Shown piece after piece: positions 24,542-33,253 of a stretch of DNA of 64,000 nucleotides. Position 1 is the first letter of the stretch. Each line of letters opens with the position of its first letter. This DNA comes from Betaproteobacteria bacterium HGW-Betaproteobacteria-4 (GTDB lineage Bacteria; Pseudomonadota; Gammaproteobacteria; Burkholderiales; Rhodocyclaceae). The stretch spans positions 1 to 64,000 of the forward strand of contig PHCH01000001.1 of the NCBI GenBank assembly GCA_002840785.1. The letters run 5' to 3'. The translations under genes and the position numbers were made by a program. Under the pieces are notes generated by a model. That model was not told the origin of the DNA. It saw nothing but the letters and a program-made list of their open reading frames with translations, and ran no database searches.

Positions 24542-25102
24542 GTCAGCATCGGCTCCTGAATTACATGTTGCAATCGGTTCAGCGCCAGTGCAACGGTTAT
24601 TTTTAGAACGTCCACAAAGTGGACAACCCTTTCGCGTAAGAAGTTCGTCAAGGGTGTGAAGTCACGGGGGGGCAAGAAGGGCGCAGCCTTACCTGCCGGA
24701 GTTGCTGGTTGTTGGTTGCTCGCAACTAACTGCCGCGCGGGTAGTGCCGCCCTGTCCATGAAAGGAGTGCGTTCAGTAAACCCGCATTGACGACTGGCAA
24801 TATGTCGATCCGATTCAGCCGCAGATCGGCCAAGGCAGGCGCTTAAGGTCGTGGTCGATGGCCGCTACACTTTCCTTGGGCGCCTTCTACCGGTCGGCCA
24901 GCAGCCAGGCGCACAGCTTGCAGCCGGAACAGTCATTACGGATCAGCACGCTGCGCCAGCCACAGAGTCCATCTTCGCCGAGGCGCAGGTGGGGCTGGGG
25001 GGTCTCCGGCTCAGCCATCGGCAAAGTCGAAGAGCGCCGCGTTGATGTCGTCCCAAGCTATGTTGGAGCATTTGCGAAGTTTCTCGCTTAGGGCGGCCTG
25101 CT
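24542..25102. other. Gene-less stretch upstream of the AraC gene
   Basis: This ~560-bp region holds no ORF I can support. Several overlapping open frames are GC-rich and motif-free. It probably contains the AraC promoter and degraded insertion-sequence DNA continuing from the IS66-like remnant to its right. Confidence 0.5.
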
Positions 25103-25420
25103 TCAGTTGCTTGGGTGCCGCCTCCTGTGGGCGAACTTGGCACTGAGTACCACAGTGTGCCACAGCTGGGCCTGAAGCCGCATGGCCACCGGGGCGTCCA
25201 ACTGGGCTCGCGTCGGCGTCAGTGCGCTGCCATTGCGAGACCAAACAAAGTGGCCGGCGTTCAGGTGCCTCGCGGCCAGCCACACGCCGATGCCATCGTG
25301 CACCAGAGCATGTCCAGTGGGTCGCAGGTCTGGCATATCGTGTCCAATCAAGTCATCCGCTTGTCGCAATGTGTCAAGACCATGGCGCACTGCCAGCCTA
25401 TCGTGATGCTTGATCAACAA
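25103..25420 (-). pseudogene. IS66-family TnpB (orf2) remnant
   Basis: The minus-strand frame contains LVHDGIGVWLAARHLNAGHF and then a Trp, close to the IS66 orf2 (TnpB) core that normally reads HDGxGVWLxxRRLxxGxFxW. The N-terminal half and the usual C-terminus are missing or replaced (after about 25200 the sequence is unrelated), and no IS ends are visible. It is a dead fragment marking past transposition between the liv and monooxygenase blocks. Confidence 0.65.
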
Positions 25421-25438
25421 ACATGATTAACGAGCGAC

Positions 25439-26512
25439 ATGTATCAACACATCTTGGTGCCGATCGACGGCACATCAATCTCTGACCTTAACGTCGAGCG
25501 TGCTGTCGAACTGGCTGTCCGTCTCGGTGCACGCGTGACATTCGTACATGCATCGGCTGACGTCGCGGCCAGCGGGGACGGTGCGTTGATTCATGCCGTG
25601 TCGCCCGACAGTTTTGCCGACATGGCTGTTGGCGACACCAACGTCGTTCTGACCAAGGCGTCTGCCGTAGCGCGAGCGGCTGGTGTGAGCTATCAATTGG
25701 CCTCGCGAACGAGCGGCCACGCAGATGAAGTGATCGTCGAGTTGGCACGGCAGTTCGCCTGCGACCTGATCGTCATGGCGTCGCATGGCACGAAGGGGCT
25801 GTCTGGATGGCTGCACCGGACGACGACGGAACGAGTGCTCCGGCGGGCAGCTGTGGCGGTTCTTGTGACCAGAGTCGAGTCGACACTGCCGCTCACGGCA
25901 TCCGAGAGGGCGCTTGGTATCCTTCGTGAGGAGCACCGATCGTTGGCCGTCGTCGCCCATGCCATGCGGCGCGCGGCAGTCGCAGTGGCGCAGCTGGATT
26001 CATCGGAGCTCGAACTCTTGGTGGGCATGATCGCTTACATGCGAGGATTTCCGCAGCAAGAGCACCACCCCAAGGAGGAGCTCCATCTCCATCACCATCT
26101 GCGGGCCAGAACAACCCTGGCGGAGCCTCTGTTGGCATCTCTGGAAGAGCAGCATCAGCGCGAGTACGCCTTGGTCGGGGAAGTCGATCAGATGCTCAAG
26201 CAATCCTTGAGTGCTGGCCGACAAGTGGAGGGTCTTTCCGAGGCCGTGGAGACTCTAGCTCGCGAGCTACTCGCTCATATCGGAAAGGAAGAACGCGAGG
26301 TGTTCCCGCTTGCTCAGGCTCACTTGAGCGACGCTGACTGGACCGATATCGCGGCGGCATTTGCCGCAAACACCGATACGCCACTCGAAGCGCTGAGTCA
26401 CGAGGATTTTCGTGCACTCTTCCGTCGCATTGCGAATCTTGTAGCTGTTCCAGCGACAGGTGAGGGCGTTCTGGCTTCAGGTGGAGAGACTTCGGCCTCT
26501 TCGAAAAACTAG
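25439..26512 (+). CDS. Universal stress protein-hemerythrin fusion
   Basis: A 357-aa two-domain cytoplasmic protein. Residues 1-145 form a UspA domain (HILVPIDGTSIS; the nucleotide-binding motif GTKGLSGWLHRTTTERVLRRA is close to the G-x2-G-x9-G-S/T pattern). Residues ~155-330 form a hemerythrin HHE domain with EEHRS, EHHPKEE, EEQHQRE and IGKEEREVFP ligand segments. The ATG directly follows the IS66 remnant, with GAGCGACAT just upstream as a weak ribosome-binding site. The fusion suggests that an oxygen/iron-responsive domain is coupled to an ATP-binding stress domain; the function is inferred from domains only. Confidence 0.85.
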   Translation: MYQHILVPIDGTSISDLNVERAVELAVRLGARVTFVHASADVAASGDGALIHAVSPDSFADMAVGDTNVVLTKASAVARAAGVSYQLASRTSGHADEVIVELARQFACDLIVMASHGTKGLSGWLHRTTTERVLRRAAVAVLVTRVESTLPLTASERALGILREEHRSLAVVAHAMRRAAVAVAQLDSSELELLVGMIAYMRGFPQQEHHPKEELHLHHHLRARTTLAEPLLASLEEQHQREYALVGEVDQMLKQSLSAGRQVEGLSEAVETLARELLAHIGKEEREVFPLAQAHLSDADWTDIAAAFAANTDTPLEALSHEDFRALFRRIANLVAVPATGEGVLASGGETSASSKN

Positions 26513-26749
26513 GTCGACGCGTCCGAGCATGGTAATGAAGTTATCGCAAATGGGCGCTTCACCCATAAATGAGCTGCCTCCCGACCGGTGCACTAGAACG
26601 GTAAACCGGATCCGCGCTGGCCCTGCTCGCGGCTACCGCGCTTTGTTTCAAACCGAATGCGCTTGCGCATCCAAGCGAACGTGGAAGCCCGGTTGCACCT
26701 GTCGTTTCACCACGCTAGCAATTAAATGAAATCACCAAAGGAAGGCAAA

Positions 26750-28573
26750 ATGAAAGCAGATCGAATTCTCGGTAATATTGAGCAATGGAAAGTGGCGTTC
26801 GAGCGGGCGTTGACCGCAAAGAATCCGGAGGGTCTCAAGTCTCTGTTGACTGAAGTGTCTTACTTCCGCGACCATGGGGCACTCACTTGGGACTTGCGCC
26901 AGTTCCACGGTCGTGACGCCGTCGTGGCGACGTTGCTGGCAGTTGTTGACGAGATCAAACCCCACTCGTTCAAGGTCTCCGCAAAATGGCCGGCCCCCCA
27001 GATTTCCGGTGCCGGAGAGGAGGCGCTCATCGAGGCCTTCTTCGATTTCGAGACGGCCCACGGCCGGGCGGAGGCCTATGTTCATTGCAAGCTGGATCCG
27101 ACATCGCAGATTGGAATTCGTGCCTACGCAATCTTCACGCGGCTCGAAGGCCTTAAGGATGTCGTGCTGCCGGAAGGGCATCCGCGCGACCAAGGGTATA
27201 CGCCCAACTTTAGCGGCGAGCTTTGGCGGGAGAACCGCGACACTGCGCGCCAGTTCATCAATCACGACCCCGAAGTGCTGATCGTCGGCGCGGGCCAGGC
27301 CGGCATGATTCCGGCAGCCTACCTGAATCAGATGGGCGTCAGCACGCTGCTCGTGGACAGGAACGAGCGGGTGGGCGACAACTGGTACAAGCGCTATGGG
27401 CAGTTGAACCTGCACAACCCAGTCGAAATGAACGGCTTCCCGTTCCTGCCCTTCCCCAAGCACTACCCGGAGTACCTGCCCAAGGACCTGATCGGCGACT
27501 GGCTCGACACCTATGCCCAATACCTGGATCTCAACATCTGGACATCGACCTCCTTCAAGGGGGCGCAGTACGACGAGGCGGCCCAGTGCTGGACGGCCAC
27601 GCTGCAGATGAAGGACGGCAGCGAGCGGGTGATGCGTCCCCGCCACATCATCCTGGCCACTGGCGGCATCGGCGGCAAGCCGAACGTACCTTCGCTGAAG
27701 GGCCTCGAATCGTTCAAGGGCAAAGTTGTGCACTCAACCCAGTACAACAAGGCCGCGGACTATGGGGCGAAGAAGGCGATCGTCGTCGGCTGCGGAGCGA
27801 GCGGGCATGACATCTCGGTAGACCTGTACCGTGCAGGCGTGGCGGTGACAATGCTCCAACGCGATCCAATCGTCGTGAACCACATCGACACCGCCAACCT
27901 GGCCTACATCGACTACATCAATCCCGCCCTTCCCACCGAGCTGGTCGACTTCCGCTACGGGATCAACATGATTTCTCCGATGCGCGAAGCAGGCAGCCGC
28001 AAGTACCACCAGTTCGCCAAGGCTCGGGATGCGGAACTCCTCAAGGGACTCGAAGCGGCCGGAATGCGCCTCAACGATGGCTTCGAAGGAATGGGCTGGT
28101 TCGACCTCTTCCTTCGCTTCGGCGGCGGTTACTATCTGAACAAGTGCACCTCGGAGATCATCGTTGAGGGCGGCATCAAGGTGGAGCAGATTGCCAATGT
28201 GGATACCTTTGCTTCCGCGGGCGCGCAGCGTATCGACGGCAGCGTCCTCGAAGCAGATCTGGTGGTCCTGGCCACCGGCTACCAGAACCGCCAGGTCGAG
28301 GTGGCCGAGTGGTTCGGCAACGACGTCGCCGAGCGCGTGGGCAAGATCGCCGTCCTGGATACCGATGGCGAATGGGCAAACGTGTGGGGGCAAACCGGCC
28401 AACAAGGCCTCTGGTTCAACGGTGGCGGCATAAACCAGGTGCGTTCGTATTCGGAGCGTCTGACGCTGCTCATCAAGGCAGATCTCAGTGGGCATATTCC
28501 GAAGGGCTTCCGTCGCCCGCCGAAGAACTCCAGCGAAAAAGCCGTCTGCGATTCGGCCCGTTCGGTTGGGTAA
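26750..28573 (+). CDS. Flavin-containing monooxygenase with N-terminal SnoaL-like domain
   Basis: A 607-aa protein. Residues ~1-140 resemble an NTF2/SnoaL-like fold. The remainder is a class B flavoprotein monooxygenase with the FAD motif GAGQAG, the NADPH motif GCGASG and the fingerprint FKGKVVHSTQY, which fits FxGxxxHxxxY of FMO/N-hydroxylating enzymes better than the Baeyer-Villiger W form. It probably inserts oxygen into a ketone, aldehyde or ring substrate. I chose ATG 26750 (MKADRILGN) because AAGGAAGG lies just before it, rather than the in-frame ATG at 26726. It leads a plus-strand gene set with an SDR and PQQ dehydrogenase, so oxidation of an alcohol/ketone substrate is likely. Confidence 0.82.
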   Translation: MKADRILGNIEQWKVAFERALTAKNPEGLKSLLTEVSYFRDHGALTWDLRQFHGRDAVVATLLAVVDEIKPHSFKVSAKWPAPQISGAGEEALIEAFFDFETAHGRAEAYVHCKLDPTSQIGIRAYAIFTRLEGLKDVVLPEGHPRDQGYTPNFSGELWRENRDTARQFINHDPEVLIVGAGQAGMIPAAYLNQMGVSTLLVDRNERVGDNWYKRYGQLNLHNPVEMNGFPFLPFPKHYPEYLPKDLIGDWLDTYAQYLDLNIWTSTSFKGAQYDEAAQCWTATLQMKDGSERVMRPRHIILATGGIGGKPNVPSLKGLESFKGKVVHSTQYNKAADYGAKKAIVVGCGASGHDISVDLYRAGVAVTMLQRDPIVVNHIDTANLAYIDYINPALPTELVDFRYGINMISPMREAGSRKYHQFAKARDAELLKGLEAAGMRLNDGFEGMGWFDLFLRFGGGYYLNKCTSEIIVEGGIKVEQIANVDTFASAGAQRIDGSVLEADLVVLATGYQNRQVEVAEWFGNDVAERVGKIAVLDTDGEWANVWGQTGQQGLWFNGGGINQVRSYSERLTLLIKADLSGHIPKGFRRPPKNSSEKAVCDSARSVG

Positions 28574-28604
28574 GCAACGGCAAACTTAGATAAGGAAACA
28601 GTCC

Positions 28605-29366
28605 ATGAAAACGACCGTGTATTCCAGCTTGGCTGGCAAGGTTTGCTGGGTATCGGGCGCGGCCAGCGGTATCGGCCACGCCATTGCGAAAGTCCTCGCC
28701 GCCAGCGGTGCCACCATCATCGTTGCCGATCTCGAGGAGTCGAGCGGTAACGCTGTCGTAAACGACCTGCTGAGCCAGGGAGCCACGGCCGTTTTCATCC
28801 GGACTGACGTCCTTAGCGACGAATCCGTGCGCTCAAGCATCGACGGTGCAGTTGAGCGCTTCGGAAAGCTTGACGTGATCGTCAACGGAGCCGGCAAAAC
28901 AAGCATCGATTGCTACGACGATTTCGAGCGCAACGTCGACATGTTCCTTCTCGGAACCTGGCGTGCGATGCGAGCCGGCATCCCGCATCTGGTACGTTCG
29001 GGCGGGGGATCGGTCATCAACATCGACTCGATTGCGGGCGTAACCGGCTCGATCGGCCCGGCCGGCTACGGCCCTGCCAAGCATGGTGTCATTGGTGCCA
29101 CCAAGGATGCTGCGCTCAAATACGCCAAGGACGGCGTGCGCGTAAACGCCGTATGCCCGGGCTACATCGAGACACCGATGACTGCCCGCAATCGCCCATC
29201 GGAGGCCGAGAGCAAGGCCTTGATCACCGAGACGCTCCGCGTCCCTATGGGGCGCTGGGGGCAACCCGAGGAGATCGCGGCAGCCGTTGCCTTTCTTCTA
29301 TCGGGCGATGCCTCGTTTATCACCGGAACTGCTCTCATCGTCGACGGCGGCCTCACGGCACGCTGA
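28605..29366 (+). CDS. Short-chain dehydrogenase/reductase
   Basis: A 253-aa classical SDR. The cofactor motif is SGAASGIG, Asp at the end of beta-2 (VADLEE) suggests NAD preference, NGAG follows, the catalytic Ser lies in INIDSIAG, and the YxxxK motif is YGPAK. It has the C-terminal GGLTAR ending usual for 3-oxoacyl-reductase and hydroxysteroid dehydrogenase-like SDRs. It lies 31 bp after the flavin monooxygenase stop and probably belongs to the same operon. It likely interconverts a secondary alcohol and ketone of the catabolic substrate. Confidence 0.88.
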   Translation: MKTTVYSSLAGKVCWVSGAASGIGHAIAKVLAASGATIIVADLEESSGNAVVNDLLSQGATAVFIRTDVLSDESVRSSIDGAVERFGKLDVIVNGAGKTSIDCYDDFERNVDMFLLGTWRAMRAGIPHLVRSGGGSVINIDSIAGVTGSIGPAGYGPAKHGVIGATKDAALKYAKDGVRVNAVCPGYIETPMTARNRPSEAESKALITETLRVPMGRWGQPEEIAAAVAFLLSGDASFITGTALIVDGGLTAR

Positions 29367-29408
29367 CACGCAGGAGTAGCGCGGTGTGACTTATCTATTC
29401 GAGGATAC

Positions 29409-31001
29409 ATGAATCGATTCAATAATATACACCTGAAGCACGTGCTCTTCGCCGCGTCCATGACCCTGGGCCTCGCTCCGTTCGCACACGCAGTCGACGG
29501 CAATGGCGTCGGCGAGGATGCTGAACAGTTCGACACCAGTTGGCCCTCGTACAACAACGACTACGCAAGCCAGCGTTTCTCGATGCTGAACGAGATCGAC
29601 GCGAAGAACGTCGCCGGTCTCAAGGAGATCTGTCGCCTCGAACTTTCGGACGGCGGCTCCCTGCAGTCGGGGCCCATCGTCGTCGATGGCACGCTATACG
29701 TGACGACGCCGCTCGACACCCTAGCCGTCGACCCCACTAACTGTAAAACGATCTGGAAGGTCACCCGGAAGCCGGTTGCACACATGCCCTTCGTCGTGAA
29801 TCGCGGTGCAGCCTATGCGGATGGAAGGATCATCCGCGGCACGCCCGATGGGCACCTTCTGGCGCTCGATGCGAAGACGGGCGAGGTACTGTGGGATAAT
29901 CAGTTCACTGACACGTCGTACGGCGAATTCCCATCCGGTGCTCCCGTGGCCTGGCAAGGCATCGTGTATGCCGGCGTCACTGGCAGCGAATGGGGTGCGC
30001 GCGGTCGCGTTGTCGCGCTTGACGTCCGAACCGGGCGCGAGCTGTGGCGCTTCAACACGATTCCCCGCGGCAAGGAAGTGGGCGCCGAGACATGGAAGAA
30101 GCCCGACTCGACGCGCATCGGCGGCGGCGGCGTCTGGAGCTCTTTCACGGTGGACTTGCGTGACGGCGAGTTGTTCGTGAGCGTCGGCAACCCGAACCAG
30201 GACTTCGTTCCGGACACGCGCCCGGGCGACAACCTGTTCACCAATTCGCTTGTGGTACTCGACGCCCGGATGGGTAGCCTGAAGTGGTGGTACCAGGCTG
30301 TGAAGCACGATGCCTGGGATTACGATCTTGCTTCACCGGCGGTGCTGTACCAGTCCAAGGCGGACTTTCGCGATCTCGTCGCGGTCGCCGGCAAGGATGG
30401 CTACCTTCATGGCGTGGACCGAGTGACCCACAAGTTGTTGTTCAAGACGGCCACGACGACCCAGTACAAAGAGGCGGCAGCCCCGACCGAGAAGGGCGCC
30501 CGGCATTGCCCCGGTATTATGGGGGGCACCCAGTGGAACGGCCCGGCGTACGACGTAGTGAACCATCAGCTCATGGTTGGCGCTGTCGACTGGTGTTACG
30601 TTTCCTCCAGGACGGGCCCTGATTTCGTGCGCAACGCGGTGCGTTACGGCGGCAAGTCCATCCCGGCGCCCGGCGAAAAAGCCACGGGCTGGATTACGTC
30701 TATGGACGCCGACACGGGTGCGGTGAAGTGGCGATATCACACGGAGGCGCCGGTCGTGTCGGCCATCACGCCTACCGCCGGCGGCATCACTTTCGCAGGC
30801 GACACCGGCGGCAATTTTCTCGCACTGGATAGCAAAACCGGTGAAGTTCTCATGGCGAAGAAACTCGATGGCGCACTGGGTGGCGGCATCGTTACCTATG
30901 CCGCTAAGGGCAAACAGTTCGTCGCTGCGGTTACTGGCAACATCTCGCGAGTAACGTTCGGCGGCGCAGGCAACCCCAGCCTTGTCCTCTTCGGGCTATG
31001 A
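29409..31001 (+). CDS. Periplasmic PQQ-dependent alcohol dehydrogenase
   Basis: A 530-aa quinoprotein with a Sec signal peptide (hydrophobic stretch HVLFAASMTLGLAPFAHA, cleavage after about residue 28). The rest forms an eight-bladed beta-propeller with repeated W-docking segments (TGEVLWDNQ, TGRELWRFN, MGSLKWWYQ, TGAVKWRYH). It resembles methanol/ethanol-type PQQ dehydrogenases but lacks a C-terminal haem domain. The separate cytochrome c gene 8 bp downstream is the likely electron acceptor. It would oxidise an alcohol in the periplasm. No pqqABCDE genes are present in the window. Confidence 0.87.
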   Translation: MNRFNNIHLKHVLFAASMTLGLAPFAHAVDGNGVGEDAEQFDTSWPSYNNDYASQRFSMLNEIDAKNVAGLKEICRLELSDGGSLQSGPIVVDGTLYVTTPLDTLAVDPTNCKTIWKVTRKPVAHMPFVVNRGAAYADGRIIRGTPDGHLLALDAKTGEVLWDNQFTDTSYGEFPSGAPVAWQGIVYAGVTGSEWGARGRVVALDVRTGRELWRFNTIPRGKEVGAETWKKPDSTRIGGGGVWSSFTVDLRDGELFVSVGNPNQDFVPDTRPGDNLFTNSLVVLDARMGSLKWWYQAVKHDAWDYDLASPAVLYQSKADFRDLVAVAGKDGYLHGVDRVTHKLLFKTATTTQYKEAAAPTEKGARHCPGIMGGTQWNGPAYDVVNHQLMVGAVDWCYVSSRTGPDFVRNAVRYGGKSIPAPGEKATGWITSMDADTGAVKWRYHTEAPVVSAITPTAGGITFAGDTGGNFLALDSKTGEVLMAKKLDGALGGGIVTYAAKGKQFVAAVTGNISRVTFGGAGNPSLVLFGL

Positions 31002-31008
31002 GCGCGCG

Positions 31009-31374
31009 ATGCGAGTGCACCTCCCCCTCGTGCTGGCCGTCCTAGGGTTGAGCGGTCTGTTCAACCCGGTTCGTGCCCAGGACGCGCCCGGTGCGGCAGC
31101 GGCCACAGCGGCACCGGGCGTTGCCGCACCGGGCGGCGACGTCAATGCCTTGCGAGGCAAGCGGGCCTTCCAACGCTACTGCGTGGTATGCCACGGGGCA
31201 CGCGGCGAGGGCGGCATCGGCCCTACGCTGCAGGGGGTGGCGACTCGACTGGGCGAGGACGCCATCCGGCATCAGGTACACGAGCCTCGCGGCACGATGC
31301 CTCGTCTGTATCCCAGTCCGGTCGACGAACCGATGCTGGGTGATCTCGTCGCTTTCCTGTCCCAACTGAAGTAG
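31009..31374 (+). CDS. Class I c-type cytochrome, partner of the PQQ dehydrogenase
   Basis: A 121-aa exported monohaem cytochrome. It has a signal peptide (HLPLVLAVLGLSGLFNPVRA), an Ala/Pro-rich spacer, the haem motif CVVCH and an axial-ligand Met candidate in RGTMPRLYP or EPMLGD. I chose ATG 31009, since the longer frame from TTG 30982 would overlap the dehydrogenase. The immediate linkage to the PQQ dehydrogenase indicates it carries electrons to the terminal oxidase. Confidence 0.85.
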   Translation: MRVHLPLVLAVLGLSGLFNPVRAQDAPGAAAATAAPGVAAPGGDVNALRGKRAFQRYCVVCHGARGEGGIGPTLQGVATRLGEDAIRHQVHEPRGTMPRLYPSPVDEPMLGDLVAFLSQLK

Positions 31375-31434
31375 TGAACGGTGCCCATCACGGGAGCACA
31401 GACCACTCCACCCCAGAATCGCTGAAGGAAAACC

Positions 31435-32394
31435 ATGAAAACGCTCATTATCGGAGCTACGGGCTATGTTGGATCCCGTATCGCCCAAACCTTTCTGTCG
31501 CATGGGAGTGAGACTTATGGGCTTGCGCGTAACGACAAGAACAAGGAAGCACTTTCGGCCGCAGGCATCACGCCCTTCGAAGGCGATCTTGCGGCGGTCA
31601 GTAAGCTTGCAGGCCGTCTGGATGGCTTCGACACCTTGGTATTTGCTGCAACCATCCCATTCGAGGATGAGCAAAAAACCATCAGTGAAGTGCTGGGCGC
31701 CTTCGCCAAGCCCGGACGTTCGCTGATCTTCATCTCGGGTTCGGGCGTCGTCTCGACGCCGGCGCGGGACGGAGCCTGGAATGACTACACTGCGGCAGAG
31801 GATTCGCCGTATCCGTTCGAGCCAATGCGTAACCGCAAGGTGCGCTTGGTGACGGAAAAGCTGATCAGCGATGCCGCATCTAGTGGACTGAGATCCTTTA
31901 TCCTGCGTCCGCCGCTCATCTGGGGGCATGCTGGAAGCATCCAGGTGCCGCAGTTGTTCGAATCCGCACGCAAGACGGGCTCCGTATGCTATCTCGGGCA
32001 GGGGCTGAATCTTTATTCGCACATCCACGTCGATGATGTTGCACTCGTTTCGCGTCTGGCTTTCGAGAAAGGTACTCCCGGCAGTATCTACCACCTCGTT
32101 GCCGGGGAGGTTAACTTTCGAAGTATTGCTGAAGCCATCGGCGAAGTGACAGGCTGCCCCACACGCAGCCTGAGCTACGAAGAGGCCGTCGAGCTGTGGG
32201 GCGCCGCCTGGGTCGATCTCGGACTGGCAGTCAACAGTCGTGTCAGGTCGCCGAAGACGCGCACCGATCTCGGGTGGACACCGACTCATGTCGATCTTAT
32301 CGAAGACATCCGGAATGGCTCGTATAAGCAGGCCTACGATGCCGCGATGAAGTCTGGCTACTTGCAGAGCTATTCTTGGGGGGCTCACGGCTAG
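31435..32394 (+). CDS. NAD(P)-dependent epimerase/dehydratase (extended SDR-like)
   Basis: A 319-aa protein with the N-terminal Rossmann motif GATGYVGSR and overall extended-SDR layout (HIHVDDVALVS, RPPLIWG). The usual YxxxK catalytic pair is not clear: the expected place reads FEPMRNRKVR, so this may be an atypical reductase or a binding protein of the NmrA/epimerase group. Start ATG 31435 is preceded by GAAGGAAAACC. It follows the cytochrome gene by 60 bp and is probably the last gene of this operon; its substrate is unknown. Confidence 0.75.
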   Translation: MKTLIIGATGYVGSRIAQTFLSHGSETYGLARNDKNKEALSAAGITPFEGDLAAVSKLAGRLDGFDTLVFAATIPFEDEQKTISEVLGAFAKPGRSLIFISGSGVVSTPARDGAWNDYTAAEDSPYPFEPMRNRKVRLVTEKLISDAASSGLRSFILRPPLIWGHAGSIQVPQLFESARKTGSVCYLGQGLNLYSHIHVDDVALVSRLAFEKGTPGSIYHLVAGEVNFRSIAEAIGEVTGCPTRSLSYEEAVELWGAAWVDLGLAVNSRVRSPKTRTDLGWTPTHVDLIEDIRNGSYKQAYDAAMKSGYLQSYSWGAHG

Positions 32395-32549
32395 CATAGT
32401 TTTTCGTTCTGTCGCCCGCACACTAAGGATAACGAAACCCGTTCGCTTGAAGAGTCGTTTGGAGCTCTCGCCCAAATTGAATTTCAGGGTGCTAGGGTGC
32501 TATTCGCAACCTCTAGTCGTCACGCAACAACAATCATGTTATCTGGTCC

Positions 32550-33101
32550 TCAACACCCCAGATTGAATGCAAACATAATTTTTCGATTATTAAAAGTGCC
32601 GGGGCTCCCTAGCGTGATCTTCCTCCAGGCTTTGGACCATGATTCGGTCCTTAGACGCTTTTCGCGTTGAGCGGACAAAAGTGTCTGGCAGGCCCTTTTT
32701 GCCACGCTTTGCGAGATCGCAGACGTCGAGGAAGTTTGATTGCCCCACACCCCTTTTGCCTGTTCACGATCTTCTGAGCAAAAGCACCAGAAAGGCGAGA
32801 TGAATGAACTGTAGGCTGGTGTTGAGTTGCGTTCGAATTTTTTCCACCGACGGCGGCATTTCTCGATCCTGTCGAATGATCGTTCAACTACCCAGCGCAG
32901 CGGCATAACAGCAAAGGTATGCAGTTCGCTACGTTTGGCGATTTGAACCTCGGCACCGAGCAGTTCTTCAATAGCACAGACAAATGGCTGACCGATATCC
33001 CCGCTATCGGCCAAGATGCTTTGAACGGCTTGTAAATCAGCAGCGCTACTGCTCAAGGCCAGCAAAGCCCCCTTGTGCTCAGTCACTTCGCCCGTCGTCA
33101 C
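32550..33101 (-). pseudogene. IS5-family transposase remnant
   Basis: The segment MPLRWVVERSFDRIEKCRRRWKK matches the C-terminal end of IS5-group DDE transposases, which normally continue into LxxSLxFxxLAFLxLLL; here SSFISPFWCF follows in degraded form. The rest of the ORF shows little similarity and no N-terminal catalytic Asp region is recognisable. It separates two PQQ-related gene groups. The frame is open by chance. Confidence 0.7.
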
Positions 33102-33253
33102 AGCAATGGCATGAGGGCACCGTTGCTGCCGCGCATGGGGTACGGTCGGTGTCGCTCATGGTCAAGACTACGCGGCGTGCGTTGATTAGCCTCTGATCTT
33201 CCTTAATGTCTGAAGAGGCTCTGAGCATGAAGTGCAACGAACAGGGGGGGGTG

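Noticed and set aside
29900-30740. Long minus-strand ORFs inside the PQQ alcohol dehydrogenase
   Set aside because: They mirror a GC-rich coding strand and have Arg/Pro/Ala-rich products without motifs, so they are shadows.
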